A DNA stretch of 64,000 nt from CAZAEL01 sp964484135 (GCA_964484135.1 CAZAEL010000002.1:35416-99415); one strand, 5' to 3'. Positions 16,578-24,785 are shown, counted from the first letter of the stretch. Translations and numbers: made by a program. Notes: generated from the letters alone by a model not told the origin.

Positions 16578-17666
16578 ATTATCTACCGGCGGTGGGTCCG
16601 CCCCCTTCTTTTTTCGCTGCCCCCTGAAACCGCGCACCACTGGGCCGTCAACCTCCTCAAGCTCTGTTCGCCCTTTCCCCTGTCCCTGTGCAGGCCCCTT
16701 TTCCGGGTGGAGGACCCCGCCCTGCGCGTCACTCTCGGCGACGGGCCGGATCGGTTGACGTTCCCCAACCCCGTCGGGCTCGCGGCCGGTTTCGACAAGA
16801 ACGCCGAGGCCCTTCCGGGGTTTGAGGCCCTGGGCTTCGGGTTCTTGGAGGGGGGGACGCTCACGCCCCGGCCCCAGCCCGGCAATCCCCGGCCCCGCGT
16901 CTTCCGTTTTCCGGAGCAGGAGGCCCTGGTCAACCGGATGGGCTTCAACAACGACGGGGCGGCCCGGGCCGCGGAACGGTTTTCCCGAGGACTCAAACTG
17001 GGCGTGCCCATCGGCTTCAACATCGGCAAGAACAAGGACACGCCCCTGGAGGACGCGGCCCGGGATTACCTGGCCTGCCACGGGGCCCTGTTCGACCGGG
17101 CGGACTTCTTCGTGGTGAACGTCAGCTCGCCCAACACGCCGGGGCTGCGGGCGCTCCAGTCGCCGGCCCATCTGGAGCCCCTGCTCAAGGCGCTTCGGGA
17201 ACAGAACGAACGGCTGGCGCGCGAAAGGGGCGGAAAGAAACCCCTCCTCTTCGTGAAAATTTCGCCGGACGAGGAGCCGGAGGAGGCCATCGTGGAGGCG
17301 GCGGCGCGGGCGGGGCTGGCCGGCGTCGTGGCCACCAACACCACCCGCTCCCGGGAAGGCCTGCCGCCCTCGGCGCCGGCGGAGGGGGGCTTGAGCGGCC
17401 GTCCCCTGCGGTCCCGGTCCACGGAAACGGTGCGGCGGCTTTTCCGCGCGGCCAAGGGACGGCTCGCCGTCGTCGGTGTGGGCGGGATTTTCTCCGCCGA
17501 AGACGCGTACGAAAAGATCCTGGCCGGCGCCTCCCTGGTGGAGGTGTACACGGGGTTCATCTATGAGGGGCCCGGCCTGGCGCGGCGCATCAACCGGGGG
17601 CTCCTGAGCCTCCTGAAGCGGGACGGTTTCGCGTCCGTGCGGGAAGCGGTGGGCAAAGGTGTTTAG
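16578..17666 (+). CDS. pyrD: Dihydroorotate dehydrogenase, class 2 (quinone-dependent), probable ATT start
   Basis: About 362 residues. It oxidises dihydroorotate to orotate and reduces membrane quinone. The N-terminus YRRWVRPLLFSLPPETAHH matches the membrane-associating helices of class 2 enzymes. Other motifs are NPVGLAAGFDKNAE, NRMGFNN, and NVSSPNTPGLR with the serine base that marks class 2. No ATG, GTG or TTG lies at the expected N-terminus. The nearest in-frame TTG (16494) would overlap pyrC by about 80 bases, so ATT 16578 or the next ATC is the likely start; this is inference. The gene lies a few bases after pyrC. Confidence 0.9.
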   Translation: MIYRRWVRPLLFSLPPETAHHWAVNLLKLCSPFPLSLCRPLFRVEDPALRVTLGDGPDRLTFPNPVGLAAGFDKNAEALPGFEALGFGFLEGGTLTPRPQPGNPRPRVFRFPEQEALVNRMGFNNDGAARAAERFSRGLKLGVPIGFNIGKNKDTPLEDAARDYLACHGALFDRADFFVVNVSSPNTPGLRALQSPAHLEPLLKALREQNERLARERGGKKPLLFVKISPDEEPEEAIVEAAARAGLAGVVATNTTRSREGLPPSAPAEGGLSGRPLRSRSTETVRRLFRAAKGRLAVVGVGGIFSAEDAYEKILAGASLVEVYTGFIYEGPGLARRINRGLLSLLKRDGFASVREAVGKGV

Positions 17667-17695
17667 AATTCATCCGGAAACCTTACTCGGCGGCG

Positions 17696-17797
17696 AAAAT
17701 TCGGATTTTGTGCCGAGCCGAAGCGGGCTGAGGCGAGCATACCCTCTGCGGTATGTAAGCCGAGGACCGCAAAGGCGCAGGCCAAAAGCCGAATTTG
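17696..17797. repeat. Large imperfect palindrome upstream of the SGNH gene
   Basis: Outer arms AAATTCGG-A-TTTTG (17697-17710) and CAAAA-G-CCGAATTT (17783-17796) can pair with one mismatch. In the centre CATACC (17738-17743) and GGTATG (17750-17755) form a hairpin with a six-base loop. The whole 100-base unit looks like a folded intergenic element or mobile repeat. No second copy was seen in this window. Confidence 0.6.
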
Positions 17798-17819
17798 CAG
17801 CCCGAAAGGAGGTTTTCGG

Positions 17820-18893
17820 ATGAGTTCTAGCCAATCGGCGCGGTTCGGGCGGGCATGGCGGCGGGTTTTCTTCCTGCTGGGTTCTCTTGTCGCGGCCCTC
17901 TTTCTGGTGGAGGCCTGTTGCCGGATCACCAAGGCCGATATGAAGGCCCTCTGGCCGATTCTTTACAAGGAATTGTGGTCCCGACAGGGCGAAACGAGCT
18001 TGGCCAGGCCGTCTTCCCATCCGCGCCGTATTTATGAGCTGGTTCCCAACACGGATATCCGCCGCGGCAATTGCCTGCACCCCGATGAGACGAAGTATGC
18101 GTCGGTCCGCTTCCGGATCAACGGCCTGGGGTTCCGGGGGGAAGAGCGGGCCGCTGAAAAGCCCCGAGGGGTTTACCGGATCGTGGTCTTCGGGGGGTCC
18201 AACACCTTTGGCACGTCGGTGAGCGACGAAGACGCCTATCCCGCCCTCCTGGAGGCCGCGCTGAACAAAAAGCGCCCGGGACGGTTCCAGGTGTGGAACG
18301 CGGGGTTGCCGGCGTACATGATGTCTCAAAACGCGGCCTATGCCAGGGAGGTCGTCTCCTTGTACGATCCCGATCTCTTGATCTTTCAGGACACCAACCG
18401 GGGACGCAGGGCGTTCCTCGGCGACGACGCCGACTTCGGTCGGCATTTTGAGGGGAACAACGAGTTGTTTCTGGAGAACCTGCCCTTCGCCCCCTTTTAC
18501 GACACGCCCTTTGAATCATTGCACAAGCGGCTCGTGGGCTGGAGCGCATCGTATCGCCTGGCCGTCGCGTGCCTCAACAAACTCACGGTTCGTTTCATCC
18601 TGCGGCACACCGGCCGCCCCATGATCCAGGAGTCTCTGTGGGCCAGATACGGCGATGACATCAGTCGGCGGGATTTGCGCGCGTTCGTCCGCGATTTCCC
18701 CCGCTTGAAAACGGTCATGTTCTACCTTGACGGTCCTGAGCCGGGATATGACTTCTTGCCGCACATTTCCCTTCGGGACGCTCTGGCGGACAAGCCCCCC
18801 GCTTTTCACGACATTCATCCGCCTTCTTACGTCTATGGGTTTTATGCCGACGTGCTTGTCGAAAAATTGACGGAAATGGGGATGCTGGGTTAA
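17820..18893 (+). CDS. Exported/membrane-anchored SGNH-hydrolase-like protein
   Basis: 357 residues. An N-terminal hydrophobic segment (about 15-33, FFLLGSLVAALFLVEACC) anchors or exports the rest. SGNH/GDSL-type blocks are present: VVFGGSNTFG with the serine nucleophile near 128, NAGLPAYMMSQN near 160, and DIHPPSYVYGFYADVLVEKL with the Asp-His pair near the end. Such proteins act as esterases or acetyltransferase partners on envelope polysaccharides; substrate unknown. It interrupts the pyrD-pyrF order, has its own palindromic leader, and its base composition is somewhat lower in GC, suggesting an insertion. AAAGGAGG precedes ATG 17820. Confidence 0.75.
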   Translation: MSSSQSARFGRAWRRVFFLLGSLVAALFLVEACCRITKADMKALWPILYKELWSRQGETSLARPSSHPRRIYELVPNTDIRRGNCLHPDETKYASVRFRINGLGFRGEERAAEKPRGVYRIVVFGGSNTFGTSVSDEDAYPALLEAALNKKRPGRFQVWNAGLPAYMMSQNAAYAREVVSLYDPDLLIFQDTNRGRRAFLGDDADFGRHFEGNNELFLENLPFAPFYDTPFESLHKRLVGWSASYRLAVACLNKLTVRFILRHTGRPMIQESLWARYGDDISRRDLRAFVRDFPRLKTVMFYLDGPEPGYDFLPHISLRDALADKPPAFHDIHPPSYVYGFYADVLVEKLTEMGMLG

Positions 18894-18898
18894 GACGC

Positions 18899-19585
18899 AT
18901 GAACAAAAAAGGATTGATACTCGCGCTGGACGTTCCTTCTTCCCGGGCGGCCAAAAACGTGGTGGAAAGGGTCGGGAAGGCGGCGGATTTCTACAAGGTG
19001 GCGCCGTCCCTGTGCTTCCAGGACCCCGCCATCGTGAAATGGCTCAGGGCCCGTCGGAAAAAAGTGTTCCTGGACTTTAAATGGTATGATATCCCTTCCC
19101 AGGTGAAGCGGTCGGTGGAGGCGGCGGGGCGCATGGGCGTGGCCGCCTGCACCATCCACGCGGGCGCGGGCGCGTCCGTCATGAAGGCCGCCCTGTCGGC
19201 CCGCCCCAGGCCCAAGGTCTGGGCCGTGACGGTCCTGACCAGCTTCTCCGGCGCGGACCTCCGGAAGGTGGGCGTGACCGCGACCCCGCAGGAGCAAGTC
19301 CTGCGCCTGGCCCGGCTGGCCCAGTCCTGCGGCGTGGACGGGCTGGTCTGTTCGCCCAACGAGGCGGCTTTCTTGAGGAAGAGCGGGATCCGGGTGACGC
19401 TGGTCACTCCCGGCATCCGTTTCGGGGAGATGGGCGGCGCCAGCAAGGACCAGAAGCGCACCGCCGGCCCGCTCAAGGCCTGGGAGGCGGGGGCGGATTA
19501 CATCGTGGTGGGCCGCAGCGTCCTGGAGGCCAGGGACCCGGCCAAGGCCGTCCGGCGGATCCTGGCCCTGAGGGACGAAAGATAA
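18899..19585 (+). CDS. pyrF: Orotidine 5'-phosphate decarboxylase
   Basis: 228 residues. It decarboxylates OMP to UMP. The catalytic DxKxxD is in FLDFKWYDIP (residues about 58-67). The phosphate-binding end reads TPGIRF and ADYIVVGRSVLEARDP. ATG 18899 comes six bases after the SGNH stop. pyrE follows after one base, so pyrF and pyrE are a unit. Identification is secure. Confidence 0.96.
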   Translation: MNKKGLILALDVPSSRAAKNVVERVGKAADFYKVAPSLCFQDPAIVKWLRARRKKVFLDFKWYDIPSQVKRSVEAAGRMGVAACTIHAGAGASVMKAALSARPRPKVWAVTVLTSFSGADLRKVGVTATPQEQVLRLARLAQSCGVDGLVCSPNEAAFLRKSGIRVTLVTPGIRFGEMGGASKDQKRTAGPLKAWEAGADYIVVGRSVLEARDPAKAVRRILALRDER

Positions 19586-19586
19586 C

Positions 19587-20117
19587 ATGGGCGACCCGGC
19601 GCTGGCCAAAAAAATTTTCCAGGCCTGCAACCTGAAGGGCCGGTTCCGGCTCCGTTCCGGCAAAACCAGCGACGAGTACTTCGACAAATACCTTTTCGAG
19701 TCCAGGCCCGAGCTGTTGGAGGCGGTGGCGGAGAGCCTGGCGCGGCTCATCCCCGCCGGGACCGAGGTCCTGGCCGGCCTGGAGATGGGCGGGATCCCCG
19801 TGGCCGCGGCCCTGTCCTTAAAGACCCGCCTGCCCGTGATCTTCGTGCGCAAGAAGGCCAAGGAGTACGGCACTTGCAAGCTGGCCGAAGGGATCGGTTT
19901 CAAGGGCAAGCGCGTGGCCGTGGTGGAGGACGTGGTGACCACGGGCGGGGCCATCCTGGACGGCGTGGCGGCCCTGCGGGAGCAGGGCGCCATCATTGAG
20001 CACGTGTTGTGCGTCATTGACCGGGAGTCCGGCGGTCCGGAAAAACTGTCGGAGGCGGGGTTGAAGCTCGCGCCGCTCTTTACGGCGTCGGAACTGCGCG
20101 CGGCCGCGGGGAAATAG
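19587..20117 (+). CDS. pyrE: Orotate phosphoribosyltransferase
   Basis: 176 residues. It converts orotate and PRPP to OMP. The PRPP loop is VVEDVVTTGGAILDGV near residue 112; FRLRSGKTSDEYFDKY is the typical N-terminal substrate segment; FVRKKAKEYGT carries the catalytic lysines. It is shorter than E. coli PyrE but normal for many bacteria. It lies directly between pyrF and purM. Confidence 0.95.
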   Translation: MGDPALAKKIFQACNLKGRFRLRSGKTSDEYFDKYLFESRPELLEAVAESLARLIPAGTEVLAGLEMGGIPVAAALSLKTRLPVIFVRKKAKEYGTCKLAEGIGFKGKRVAVVEDVVTTGGAILDGVAALREQGAIIEHVLCVIDRESGGPEKLSEAGLKLAPLFTASELRAAAGK

Positions 20118-20127
20118 AGGGGGTTTC

Positions 20128-21096
20128 ATGGCGAAGATCTGGACGTACAAAAAATCGGGGGTGGACATCGACGCGGGGGACGCGCTGGTGGACCGCATCC
20201 GCCGGCGGGTGCCTTCCATCGGGGACTTCGCCGGACTTTTCCCTTTCCCGCGCAACGGGTACAAAAAACCCTACCTGGTGGGCTGCACCGACGGCGTGGG
20301 GACCAAGCTCAAGGTCGCCCAGGAATTAAACGTCCACGACACCATCGGCATCGACCTGGTGGCCATGAACGTGAACGACCTCATTTGCTGCGGGGCCAAG
20401 CCGCTGTTCTTCCTGGATTATTTCGCCGCGGGCAAGCTGGACGTGGACGTGGCGGACCAGGTGGTGCAAGGCATCATCCGGGGCTGCCGCGAGGCCGAGT
20501 GCGCCCTGATCGGCGGGGAGACCGCGGAGATGCCGGGCATGTACAAGCCGGGCGAGTACGATCTCGCGGGCTTCGCCGTGGGCGTGGTGGACGAGTCCGA
20601 GCGCGTGGACAACCGCCGCATCAAGGCCGGCGACGTGCTCCTGGGCCTGCCTTCCTCCGGCGTCCATTCCAACGGGTACTCCCTGGTGCGGGCCCTGTTC
20701 AAGGGCCGTGATCTGAAGACGTGGGGCAAAAAGCTCCTGGCCCCCACGCGAATTTACGTCCGGCCCGTGCGCCGGGCCCTCAAGGCCTTCCCGGGCGCGA
20801 TCAAGGGCATGGCCCACATCACGGGCGGCGGGCTCCTGGAAAACGTGCCCCGGTTCCTGCCCAAAAAACTGGACGCGGCGTTCTTCCGCGCCTCCTGGCC
20901 CGTGCCCGAGGTGTTCACCGAGCTCCGGCGGCGCGGCCGGGTGGAGGAGGCGGAGATGTTCCGCACCTTCAACATGGGGCTGGGGTTGGTGCTGGCCGTG
21001 TCGCGGGAAAAGGCCGACGGCCTCCAGAAGCTCCTGGCGCCCTGTTACCGCGTGGGACGCGTGGAGCCGGGCGGACAAAAGGTCCGATTCGTTTAA
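20128..21096 (+). CDS. purM: Phosphoribosylformylglycinamidine cyclo-ligase (AIR synthetase)
   Basis: 322 residues. It closes FGAM to AIR with ATP, purine step 5. Motifs are YKKSGVDIDAGDALVDRI at the N-terminus, DGVGTKLKVA, GGETAEMPGMY and GLPSSGVHSNGYSLVR, all standard for PurM. It is slightly shorter than usual (about 340) at the C-terminus. GAGGGGGTTTC precedes ATG 20128. The gap to purN holds a 7-bp repeat pair. Confidence 0.96.
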   Translation: MAKIWTYKKSGVDIDAGDALVDRIRRRVPSIGDFAGLFPFPRNGYKKPYLVGCTDGVGTKLKVAQELNVHDTIGIDLVAMNVNDLICCGAKPLFFLDYFAAGKLDVDVADQVVQGIIRGCREAECALIGGETAEMPGMYKPGEYDLAGFAVGVVDESERVDNRRIKAGDVLLGLPSSGVHSNGYSLVRALFKGRDLKTWGKKLLAPTRIYVRPVRRALKAFPGAIKGMAHITGGGLLENVPRFLPKKLDAAFFRASWPVPEVFTELRRRGRVEEAEMFRTFNMGLGLVLAVSREKADGLQKLLAPCYRVGRVEPGGQKVRFV

Positions 21097-21181
21097 AGTG
21101 AGAAGTGAAAAGTGGGAGGTTAAGAACTTAGAAATGATCGGTTTGGTTCAACCTCCCGCCTCTCGCCTCTCCTCTCTCAGC
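21097..21181. repeat. Inverted pair of degenerate 7-bp repeats between purM and purN
   Basis: Purine-rich units of type AGTGARA (21097-21131) face pyrimidine-rich units of type TCGCCTC (21149-21181). GGGAGGTT and AACCTCCC (21114-21121 / 21150-21157) form the inner stem. Same organisation as at 830-909 with a different unit sequence. Confidence 0.65.
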
Positions 21182-21186
21182 GGTTT

Positions 21187-21786
21187 GTGAAAGCCGGCAT
21201 CGGCGTCCTGGTCTCCGGCGGCGGCTCCAACTTTCAGGCCCTGGCCGAGGCCGCCCAAAGGGGAGACATCCCGGACGCCGAGGTGAGGCTGGTGGTTTCC
21301 AACAAGCCCGGCGTGGGCGCGTTGGACCGCGCCAAGAAGCTCGGCGTGGAATCATTGGTCCTGGAGCCCAAGGACTTTTCGTCAAGGGCCGCGTACTTCG
21401 AGCGCATCGGGGAAGAGTTCGCGCGCCGCGGCGTCACTTTGATCTGCCTGGCCGGCTTCCTCCTCAAGGTGGAGCCGGAGCTGATCCGGCGCTTCCCCGG
21501 ACGCATCCTGAACATCCATCCCGCGCTCCTGCCCAAGTTCGGCGGCAAAGGCATGTGGGGACACCACGTGCACGAGGCCGTCCTGGCCGCGGGCGAGAAG
21601 GAGTCCGGCTGCACCGTCCACGTGGTGGACGAAGAGTTCGACCGGGGCCCCATTCTGTTGCAGGCCCAGGTGCCGGTCCTGCCGGGCGACACGCCCGATG
21701 CCCTGGCCGCCCGGATTTTGGTGGAAGAGCACAAGCTTTATCCCCGGGCCGTGGCCCGGGTCCTGGCCGGGACGCCGCAAAAATGA
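21187..21786 (+). CDS. purN: Phosphoribosylglycinamide formyltransferase
   Basis: 199 residues. It transfers a formyl group from 10-formyltetrahydrofolate to GAR, purine step 3. Motifs: GVLVSGGGSNFQAL (phosphate binding), LAGFLLKVEPELI, and the catalytic NIHPALLPKFGG and GCTVHVVDEEFDRGPI. The start GTG 21187 gives the standard N-terminus, with no clear Shine-Dalgarno. The stop overlaps the next start in ATGA. Confidence 0.96.
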   Translation: MKAGIGVLVSGGGSNFQALAEAAQRGDIPDAEVRLVVSNKPGVGALDRAKKLGVESLVLEPKDFSSRAAYFERIGEEFARRGVTLICLAGFLLKVEPELIRRFPGRILNIHPALLPKFGGKGMWGHHVHEAVLAAGEKESGCTVHVVDEEFDRGPILLQAQVPVLPGDTPDALAARILVEEHKLYPRAVARVLAGTPQK

Positions 21787-22202
21787 CCAAGACCGCTTTT
21801 GGAGGATTCCGGGCGTGCTTTGTCGTCGCGTCCGCCCTGTCTTTCGCCTCCCCCGGCGCGGCCAAGCCGTCCGGACCCCAGACCCCGTCGATCCAAAACT
21901 TTTCGGGCCCGGAGGGGAACGGGGAGCCGTTGGACCGCCAACTGGCGCGGGCCGTGGAAGAGCGGCAGGACTGCAGGGCCCGGTCCCTGCTCATGGACAT
22001 GGAAACCCTGGCCCGGAAGGAGAGGCTGAAAAGATCCGACGGGCTGGAGGAGGCGCTCCTGGCGGCCCAGGGCGCGGACCTCTGTTGCATGGACTGCTGC
22101 TGCGGCAGTTCGGACGTGGCGGAGGCGGCCGAGGGGGTCATGATCCTCTTGAAAATCCCGGTCCCGGAGGGGGACGTCGCGGAGCCGGAAATCCAAGAAT
22201 GA
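21783..22202 (+). CDS. Small exported protein of unknown function, cysteine-rich
   Basis: 139 residues, starting at ATG 21783 inside the ATGA overlap with purN. Residues 1-27 look like a signal peptide ending near GAAKP. The mature part is charged and helical and contains a dense cysteine patch (CCMDCCC) near residue 106. No family is recognised. A metal-binding or disulfide role is possible from the cysteines alone. Its place between purN and purB suggests co-transcription rather than a purine role. Confidence 0.65.
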   Translation: MTKTAFGGFRACFVVASALSFASPGAAKPSGPQTPSIQNFSGPEGNGEPLDRQLARAVEERQDCRARSLLMDMETLARKERLKRSDGLEEALLAAQGADLCCMDCCCGSSDVAEAAEGVMILLKIPVPEGDVAEPEIQE

Positions 22203-22256
22203 AGGACGGAACGTTTATGAACGCGAGACGGATTTTTTTCTTCAGGCGGGTGACAG

Positions 22257-22321
22257 ATGATCCCATCACCTGCCTCGACTGCGGAAGCAGGCGTTTGGCC
22301 TGCAGGCAGGTGATGGGATGA
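22257..22321. repeat. ATGA-bounded palindromic element, copy 3 (upstream of purB)
   Basis: Arms ATCCCATCACCTGCCT and AGGCAGGTGATGGGAT are perfectly complementary over 16 bp. The inner part differs from copies 1 and 2 and holds a GCAGGC/GCCTGC hairpin. ATGA occurs at both ends (22257-22260, 22318-22321), and the right one is the purB start codon. Confidence 0.82.
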
Positions 22322-23610
22322 TCCCCCGGTACACCCGCGAGGGCATGTCGCGCATCTGGACCGACCAGGCCCGCTGGGAGGCCATCCTGGAGGTGGAGCT
22401 GCTGACCGCCGAGGCCCTGGCCCGCCGGGGGCTGGCGGACCGGCGCGCGGTCAAGACTCTGCGCCAAAAGGCCCGCGTGGACGTGCGCCGCATCTTGCAG
22501 ATCGAGCGGACCGTCAAGCACGACGTCATCGCCTTCCTGACCCAGATCGAGGAACGGGTGGGGCCGGCGGCCAAGGCCCTGCACCAGGGCCTCACCTCTT
22601 CGGACGTTTTGGACACGGCCCTGGCGGTCCAGATCAAGCGGGCCAACGCCCTCCTGATCGCCGGCCTCAAGGAGCTGATGGCCGTGACCCGGCGGCTGGC
22701 CCTGCGGCACCAGGACACCCTCATGATGGGCCGCACCCACGGCATCCACGCCGAGCCCATCACCTTCGGCTTCAAGGTGGCCGGGTGGCACGCGGAGCTG
22801 CGCCGCAACCTGGAGCGGCTGGAGGCCGCGGGCCGCGACGCGGCCGCGGGCAAGCTGTCCGGCGCGGTGGGGACGTTCGCCCATCTGGACCCTTCCATCG
22901 AGGCGGAGGTCTGCCGCCGATTGGGGCTGAGCCCCGAGCCCGCCTCCACCCAGGTGGTGCCCCGGGACCGGCACGCCCACTACATGCAGGCCCTGGCCCT
23001 GGCCGGCGCCGGGCTGGAGCGCGTGGCCACGGAACTGCGCCATCTCCAGCGCACCGAAGTTTTGGAGGCGGAGGAACCGTTCACCAAGGGGCAGAAGGGC
23101 TCCAGCGCCATGCCGCACAAGCGCAACCCCATCGCCTCGGAGAACATCTGCGGCCTGGCCCGCTTGCTGCGGGGCTACGCCTTGTCGGCCCTGGAGAACG
23201 TGGCCCTCTGGCACGAGCGGGACATCTCCCACTCCTCGGTGGAGCGGGTGGCCCTGCCGGACGCCACCCTCCTCCTGGATTTCATGATCCACCGGCTCAA
23301 GGGGGTGCTGGCGGACCTGCGGGTCTATCCGGACCGCATGCGGGCCAACATGGAGAAGACCTCGGAGATCGTCTGCTCCCAGCGCCTCGTCATCGCGCTG
23401 ACCCGGCGGGGCCTGCCCAAACAAAAGGCGTACGAGCTGGTCCAGCGCCACGCGCAGGAGGCCTGGACAACGGGCCGCAGCTTCCGGCAGATGGCCGCCG
23501 CGGACCCGGACATCCGCTCGCGCCTGTCCGGGCCGGGCCTGGCCGCCTGTTTCGACCTGAAGCCTTTCGTGCGGAACGTCCGCCGGGTGGTGCGGCGGGC
23601 CCTGGGGTGA
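22318..23610 (+). CDS. purB: Adenylosuccinate lyase
   Basis: 430 residues. It splits SAICAR and adenylosuccinate with release of fumarate, acting in both purine and AMP synthesis. Family motifs: MMGRTHGIHAEPITFG (catalytic histidine) and the flexible loop GSSAMPHKRNPIASEN with the catalytic serine near 262. It is of the Bacillus/Thermotoga length. ATG 22318 is part of the right arm of the palindrome. It ends the nucleotide superoperon; the stop overlaps a Rieske protein start. Confidence 0.97.
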   Translation: MIPRYTREGMSRIWTDQARWEAILEVELLTAEALARRGLADRRAVKTLRQKARVDVRRILQIERTVKHDVIAFLTQIEERVGPAAKALHQGLTSSDVLDTALAVQIKRANALLIAGLKELMAVTRRLALRHQDTLMMGRTHGIHAEPITFGFKVAGWHAELRRNLERLEAAGRDAAAGKLSGAVGTFAHLDPSIEAEVCRRLGLSPEPASTQVVPRDRHAHYMQALALAGAGLERVATELRHLQRTEVLEAEEPFTKGQKGSSAMPHKRNPIASENICGLARLLRGYALSALENVALWHERDISHSSVERVALPDATLLLDFMIHRLKGVLADLRVYPDRMRANMEKTSEIVCSQRLVIALTRRGLPKQKAYELVQRHAQEAWTTGRSFRQMAAADPDIRSRLSGPGLAACFDLKPFVRNVRRVVRRALG

Positions 23611-23963
23611 CGGCCCGCCGGCGACGGACCGTCGCGGTGACGGGCGCCGCCCGTTTGGCGGAGGGCGCCTCCCTCAAATTTTCCTACAAAGAGCGGGGCT
23701 TCCCGGCCGAAGGGTTCCTCATCCGGAAAAACGGCCGGCTTCTGGCGTACCGCAACCGCTGCCCCCACGCGGGCAGCCCTCTGGATTTCGGCGACAACGA
23801 GTTCTTCACGGACGACGGCCGGTTCCTCCTGTGCAAGGCCCACGGCGCGCTGTTCGAGCCGGGGGACGGCGCCTGCGCCGCCGGCCCCTGCCACGGCCGG
23901 GGCCTGGAGGCCCTGCCCGTGGTCCAACGCAAGGACGGCAAGGCGGTCATCGGCCCTTTTTAG
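23607..23963 (+). CDS. Small Rieske [2Fe-2S] protein
   Basis: 118 residues. The Rieske motifs are CPHAGSPLD (CxH, about 48) and CKAHGALFEPGDG (CxxH, about 76), spaced as in NirD/ferredoxin-type Rieske proteins. No signal peptide, so it is cytosolic and likely an electron carrier or a subunit of an oxidoreductase. GTG 23607 overlaps the purB stop (GTGA). No partner enzyme is adjacent, so its acceptor is unknown. Confidence 0.82.
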   Translation: MTARRRRTVAVTGAARLAEGASLKFSYKERGFPAEGFLIRKNGRLLAYRNRCPHAGSPLDFGDNEFFTDDGRFLLCKAHGALFEPGDGACAAGPCHGRGLEALPVVQRKDGKAVIGPF

Positions 23964-23983
23964 ACCTTTTCGGGGGGGTCCTC

Positions 23984-24346
23984 ATGGCGAAAAAACGCAT
24001 CCTTCTGGTGGAAGACCACGAGGACGTGTACGAGTTCGTGTCCCTCTTCCTGGAGGACAAGGGCTATCTGGTGGCGGTGGCCAAGGACGGCCGGGAGGGG
24101 ATCGACAAGGTCAAGGAGTTCAGGCCGGACCTGGTCATCCTGGACCTGATGATGCCCCGGATGGACGGTTTCTCCGTGCTGAAGCTGCTCATGGGCATGG
24201 ACGCCCCGCCCAAGGTCCTGGTGCTCTCCGCCATTCAAAAGATGGAGGGCGTGGAAGAGGCCATGCGGCTGGGCGCCAGCGGGTACGTCACCAAGCCCGT
24301 GGAGGGCGAGCGGCTCTTGAAAAAGGTCCAGAGCCTGGTGTCTTGA
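23984..24346 (+). CDS. Single-domain response regulator
   Basis: 120 residues, only a receiver domain. Acidic pocket ED near residue 10, phospho-acceptor aspartate in LVILDLMMPRMDG (about 53), and lysine in YVTKPVEG (about 103). With no output domain it probably acts as a phosphate relay or binds a target protein. ATG 23984 follows GGGGGTCCTC. No kinase is next to it. Confidence 0.88.
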   Translation: MAKKRILLVEDHEDVYEFVSLFLEDKGYLVAVAKDGREGIDKVKEFRPDLVILDLMMPRMDGFSVLKLLMGMDAPPKVLVLSAIQKMEGVEEAMRLGASGYVTKPVEGERLLKKVQSLVS

Positions 24347-24449
24347 CCGTTCCCGGGGAATTTGGGAAAATCAGTCCGTTTCCCTCGCCCGGACGTCCCG
24401 ACGGATTCGCTCCACCGCCCTTGAACCATTCTTTAAGGAGGCAACGCCG

Positions 24450-24776
24450 ATGATCATTTTCTTCGCGGTTTGCGCAGGTCTTTTCCTGGCGGCGGTGATC
24501 GTGGTGTCCGTGTATCTGGTGCAGACGCTCGTCCAGGTTCGGCGGACGGCCAGGTCCTACGAGGTCCTGGCGGACCGCGTCTCCGAAGAGCTGGGCAAGG
24601 TGCAGAGCTTCACCAACGCCGCGGCCCGGGTGAGCGAGTTCATGGGGGGCACCGTGGGCCGCACCGCGTCCCTGGTCTTCCACCTGGTCAGCGGGTTCGT
24701 GAAGAACCTCCGGGAGGAAAAAGGGAAAGGCTCGCCGGGAGAATCATCCGAGGGCCGCGACGCTTCCCGTTTATAG
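24450..24776 (+). CDS. Small membrane protein, DUF948-like
   Basis: 108 residues. A membrane helix spans residues about 3-25 (FFAVCAGLFLAAVIVVSVYL), followed by a helical, probably coiled-coil part (about 30-75) and a charged tail. The pattern resembles DUF948 proteins, which often pair with YtxH proteins, and a YtxH gene follows after nine bases. The role is probably in envelope stress; unproven. TTAAGGAGG precedes ATG 24450. Confidence 0.65.
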   Translation: MIIFFAVCAGLFLAAVIVVSVYLVQTLVQVRRTARSYEVLADRVSEELGKVQSFTNAAARVSEFMGGTVGRTASLVFHLVSGFVKNLREEKGKGSPGESSEGRDASRL

Positions 24777-24785
24777 GAGGGGTCC

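Noticed and set aside
22217..22321. 34-codon frame upstream of purB
   Set aside because: Mostly encoded by the palindromic element; overlaps the purB start; treated as repeat.
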